Below are positions 62,253-64,000 of a stretch of DNA of 64,000 nucleotides, in pieces. The first letter of the stretch is position 1; the number at the start of each line of letters is the position of its first letter. Below the pieces are notes generated by a model. That model searched no databases. It was not told where the DNA came from and worked only from the letters and a program-made list of their open reading frames with translations. This stretch comes from Halobacillus massiliensis (GTDB lineage Bacteria; Bacillota; Bacilli; Bacillales; Halobacillaceae): contig NZ_LT800499.1 in assembly GCF_900166625.1 (NCBI RefSeq), positions 810,512 to 874,511 on the forward strand. The letters are read 5' to 3'. Made by a program: the position numbers and the translations under genes.

Positions 62253-62310
62253 AGTTTGAGATATACTCGAGAATATCTCGAAATCAAGTCTTACAGTAAA
62301 GGGGGCGAAT
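62253..62310 (+). repeat. Intergenic repeat, TCTCGAA-TCAAGTCTT type, copy 2
   Basis: CAGTTTGAGATAT is followed by AATATCTCGAAATCAAGTCT and TACAGTAAAGGGGGCGA. The first and second parts (GAGATAT and ATATCTC) form an inverted repeat. It resembles 60655 in its right half and 61077 and 52441 in its left half. Confidence 0.6.
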
Positions 62311-62363
62311 CTTGGATAAAAAGATTTGGAACCGTCGCTGGGGAAATAAAGAATAAAGCTTTG

Positions 62364-62398
62364 AAAAACGCCTGACCGTATTTTTGGACAGGCGTTTT
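62364..62398. terminator. Bidirectional terminator of the methyltransferase gene
   Basis: AAAACGCCTG and CAGGCGTTTT form a 10-bp stem right after the stop codon. Confidence 0.8.
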
Positions 62399-62401
62399 AA
62401 C

Positions 62402-63451
62402 TTATGCTTTTGTCTTATAAGATGTGATGTGATCCTGCAGCGTGTCGTCACTGCCGAACAAGAAGTGTTTCTCCATATTCGGGGAATAGGTGGAGTTTAC
62501 AGCTGTACGGCCGACGGTTTCTGCCACTTCACGAAGCATAGCCGGAGAAGCTCCACAGCAGAGTCCCAAATAGTTTACACCAATACTGTGGGCTTCTTTG
62601 GCCCACTCAGCAAGCTCATACCTGTTCGTGTATAGCGGATCCAGGGACGTTGGGAACGTTGTTTCCGTTGGAAGTGTACAAGCACAGCTGCCGTCCGGCA
62701 GGTTGAAGAAGGTAGGGTGTTCTTCTGTTGTGCGGTAAGGAATGGGAAGGGCACCTACATAACCGTCCACCGTATTACGTATTTTCTCTATATATGGTTG
62801 CATCGTTGCTGGTCCGCGGAAGCAGTTCATCCCCACAACAAGAGCGCCTTTTTCTTTTAATAAGCGGCAGGCTTCTTCTACTTCGTAGCCATCTCGCAGA
62901 ATATTTTCTCCCATCAGGCCAAATGTGATTACGGCAGGAAGCTCTTGTTTTTGGATTTCTTCGAGAGCAATCAAGGCTTCTTCATAGTAATAGAAGGTTT
63001 CTCCGTTCACAAAGTCTACGCCTTCTTCCTTACACCAGCCGATCATCTCCGCAAACATGCTTCTTGTTTTTTCAACAGCTTCGGGATCATCCGGGTTGAA
63101 CAGGTTCGTGTTAGAAATGTTCCCAGCTACGAGTGCTTCTTCCTCAGGGTGCTCCTGGGCTACCTCTTTGGCTAGACGGATGGCCTGTCGGTTAAGCGGC
63201 TCTAATAAATCCTCTTTGCCGATGATTCTCATTTTTTCACGGTGGCCGTTATAGGTAAAGGCTAAGACGACGTCAGAGCCTGCGAGCATATAGTCACGAT
63301 ACGTCTGTTTTAGTGCCTGAGGGTTATCCAGGGCTACTTCAGGTACAAAGGATCCGGCCTGTAAATAGCCGCGGCGCTCTAGCTCAAATAAGTAGCCTTC
63401 TCCACAAATAACGGGTCCATCCTGTAATCTTTGTTCTAATGATCGTTTCAT
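62402..63451 (-). CDS. Homocysteine S-methyltransferase family protein
   Basis: A 349-residue TIM barrel of the betaine-homocysteine/homocysteine S-methyltransferase family, which makes methionine by methyl transfer to homocysteine. The zinc-binding cysteines are in VGMNCFRGP (near 207-215) and LCCGASP (near 300-306). DGPVICGEGYLFELERRGYL near the start replaces the usual GAMGT-type loop, so it is a divergent subgroup. The ATG at 63451 is preferred; TTG codons 12 bases upstream lie close to AAAGG. A SAM-I riboswitch precedes it, which supports a role in methionine metabolism. Methyl donor unknown (betaine would fit a halophile). Confidence 0.87.
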   Translation of the reverse strand: MKRSLEQRLQDGPVICGEGYLFELERRGYLQAGSFVPEVALDNPQALKQTYRDYMLAGSDVVLAFTYNGHREKMRIIGKEDLLEPLNRQAIRLAKEVAQEHPEEEALVAGNISNTNLFNPDDPEAVEKTRSMFAEMIGWCKEEGVDFVNGETFYYYEEALIALEEIQKQELPAVITFGLMGENILRDGYEVEEACRLLKEKGALVVGMNCFRGPATMQPYIEKIRNTVDGYVGALPIPYRTTEEHPTFFNLPDGSCACTLPTETTFPTSLDPLYTNRYELAEWAKEAHSIGVNYLGLCCGASPAMLREVAETVGRTAVNSTYSPNMEKHFLFGSDDTLQDHITSYKTKA

Positions 63452-63555
63452 TTCATTCAACAACCTTTCTGTTTTATAAGAATAGTTTATCTTTAGAAAG
63501 CAAGTGCTCTTTTACAAGGCACGATGGCTTTCGGTCGGATACGGGCTAAAATTGT

Positions 63556-63573
63556 TCAATCCTGTTGGGTCAT
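63556..63573 (-). CDS. Possible 5-codon leader ORF between riboswitch and methyltransferase gene
   Basis: ATG at 63573, 10 bases after GAAGGAG, reads MTQQD and then TGA. The same frame stays open after the TGA (TILARIRPKAIVPCKRALAF) to TAA at 63493. It could be a short leader peptide, or a 26-residue ORF with a Trp codon changed to TGA. An overlapping TTG frame (MNNFSPYPTESHRAL) is also open. Coding cannot be settled from one sequence. Confidence 0.3.
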   Translation of the reverse strand: MTQQD

Positions 63574-63591
63574 ATGGTAATCATCTCCTTC

Positions 63592-63747
63592 GAAAAAAAT
63601 AAGGACCTCCTTGGGTAAGGAAGTCCTTTATGCATAAAGAGTCTCCTTATCTTCAAGGTATAACTACTACCTTCTGGATTTAGCACCGTGCCAATGGCTG
63701 GTTGCTGAGGTATCAAAGGGCCAGTCCCTACACCTCTCTGGATAAGT
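63592..63747 (-). ncRNA. SAM-I riboswitch (S-box) with terminator
   Basis: On the minus strand the aptamer runs CTTATCCAGAGAGGTG, GGGACTGGCCC, GATACCTCAGCAACC, GGCACGGTGCTAAATCC and closes with GATAAGGAGA (63643-63747). These are the conserved S-box segments. A terminator follows: AAGGACTTCCTT pairs with AAGGAGGTCCTT, then T7 (63592-63629). Binding of S-adenosylmethionine should stop transcription before the methyltransferase gene. Confidence 0.95.
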
Positions 63748-64000
63748 TTTACTAGTATGTAGTTTTTGAAAAACAGTTGCCCTCGTTACATGAGAAGCAT
63801 TCTTAATCAGAAATCAAATAAAGAATTCATTTTGAAAATTAGATGTTGATAATTTCGCTTGCGTTTTACAATACAGGAAAACGAAATAAGAATCAATGGA
63901 ATTTTTAGAAAAGAAGTTTTAAACTTGATTCTGATTTATTTGAAAATACATGCCAGATGTGTGGATGCTCACTGAGTGGTGCCTGCCCCGTATTGAAAGG

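Noticed and set aside
62384..63254. Several plus-strand frames opposite the methyltransferase gene
   Set aside because: They are antisense shadows of a gene with clear catalytic motifs and have no ribosome binding sites.

Overview
The window looks like the chromosome of a spore-forming, low-GC Firmicute of the Bacillaceae, probably a moderately halophilic genus such as Halobacillus or a close relative. This is an inference from protein resemblance, strong Bacillus-type ribosome binding sites (AGGAGG), frequent TTG/GTG starts, T-tailed hairpin terminators, a SAM-I riboswitch, a TnrA/GlnR-type box, a cre-like site and a spoIIP gene. No rRNA, tRNA, CRISPR or intact transposase was seen.

Layout. 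1-3.7 kb: end of an amine oxidase gene, small proteins, and a zinc alcohol dehydrogenase divergent from a MerR regulator, with a MerR-type 19-bp-spacer promoter. 3.7-7.8 kb: ascorbate-type PTS (IIC, IIB) and a PRD regulator that carries fused IIB-like and IIA domains; two 29-bp direct repeats flank its promoter. 7.8-16.7 kb: TetR/MFS pair sharing an operator, a polar amino acid ABC importer, a secreted protein, DUF1697, GNAT, an EamA transporter and a decayed AraC-type gene. 16.1-25.1 kb: a fatty-acid or acyl-CoA degradation operon (CoA-transferase, SDR, two acyl-CoA ligases of which one is frameshifted, NPD-type oxidoreductase, acyl-CoA dehydrogenase, enoyl-CoA hydratase) divergent from a TetR regulator, with a large inverted repeat and a cre-like site between them. 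25-38.8 kb: DinB proteins, DUF2200, a RibD/DHFR-type protein, an ABC exporter with an apparent leader-peptide attenuator, LysR with a flavodoxin-fold oxidoreductase, helD, an FNR-like reductase, an ArsR/SRPBCC pair, HAD and GNAT proteins.

38.8-45.7 kb: nitrogen acquisition unit. An SSS-family permease (probable urea uptake), a small overlapping membrane protein, and a complete urease set ureABCEFGD, all co-oriented behind a perfect TnrA/GlnR-type box. Urea import, urease and nickel-cluster assembly are thus encoded as one transcription unit.

45.7-52 kb: lipoprotein, short-chain fatty acid transporter, ZIP metal transporter with an MntR-like inverted operator, and gamma-PGA hydrolase. Three intergenic arrays built of roughly 21-bp blocks occur in the window (33.9-34.3, 46.3-46.4 and 49.2-49.5 kb). 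Two of them share an 82-bp higher-order period made of 21+21+21+19 bp blocks although they lie 15 kb apart and in opposite orientation. This is the most unusual structure in the window.

52-62.4 kb: an AT-rich, gene-poor accessory stretch with an extra spoIIP-like gene, a membrane-anchored cupredoxin, YdhK, a multicopper oxidase gene broken by two stop codons, truncated or frameshifted genes, and small membrane or VOC genes separated by recurring intergenic repeats that give a cassette-like look. 62.4-64 kb: homocysteine S-methyltransferase under a SAM-I riboswitch with a possible leader ORF.
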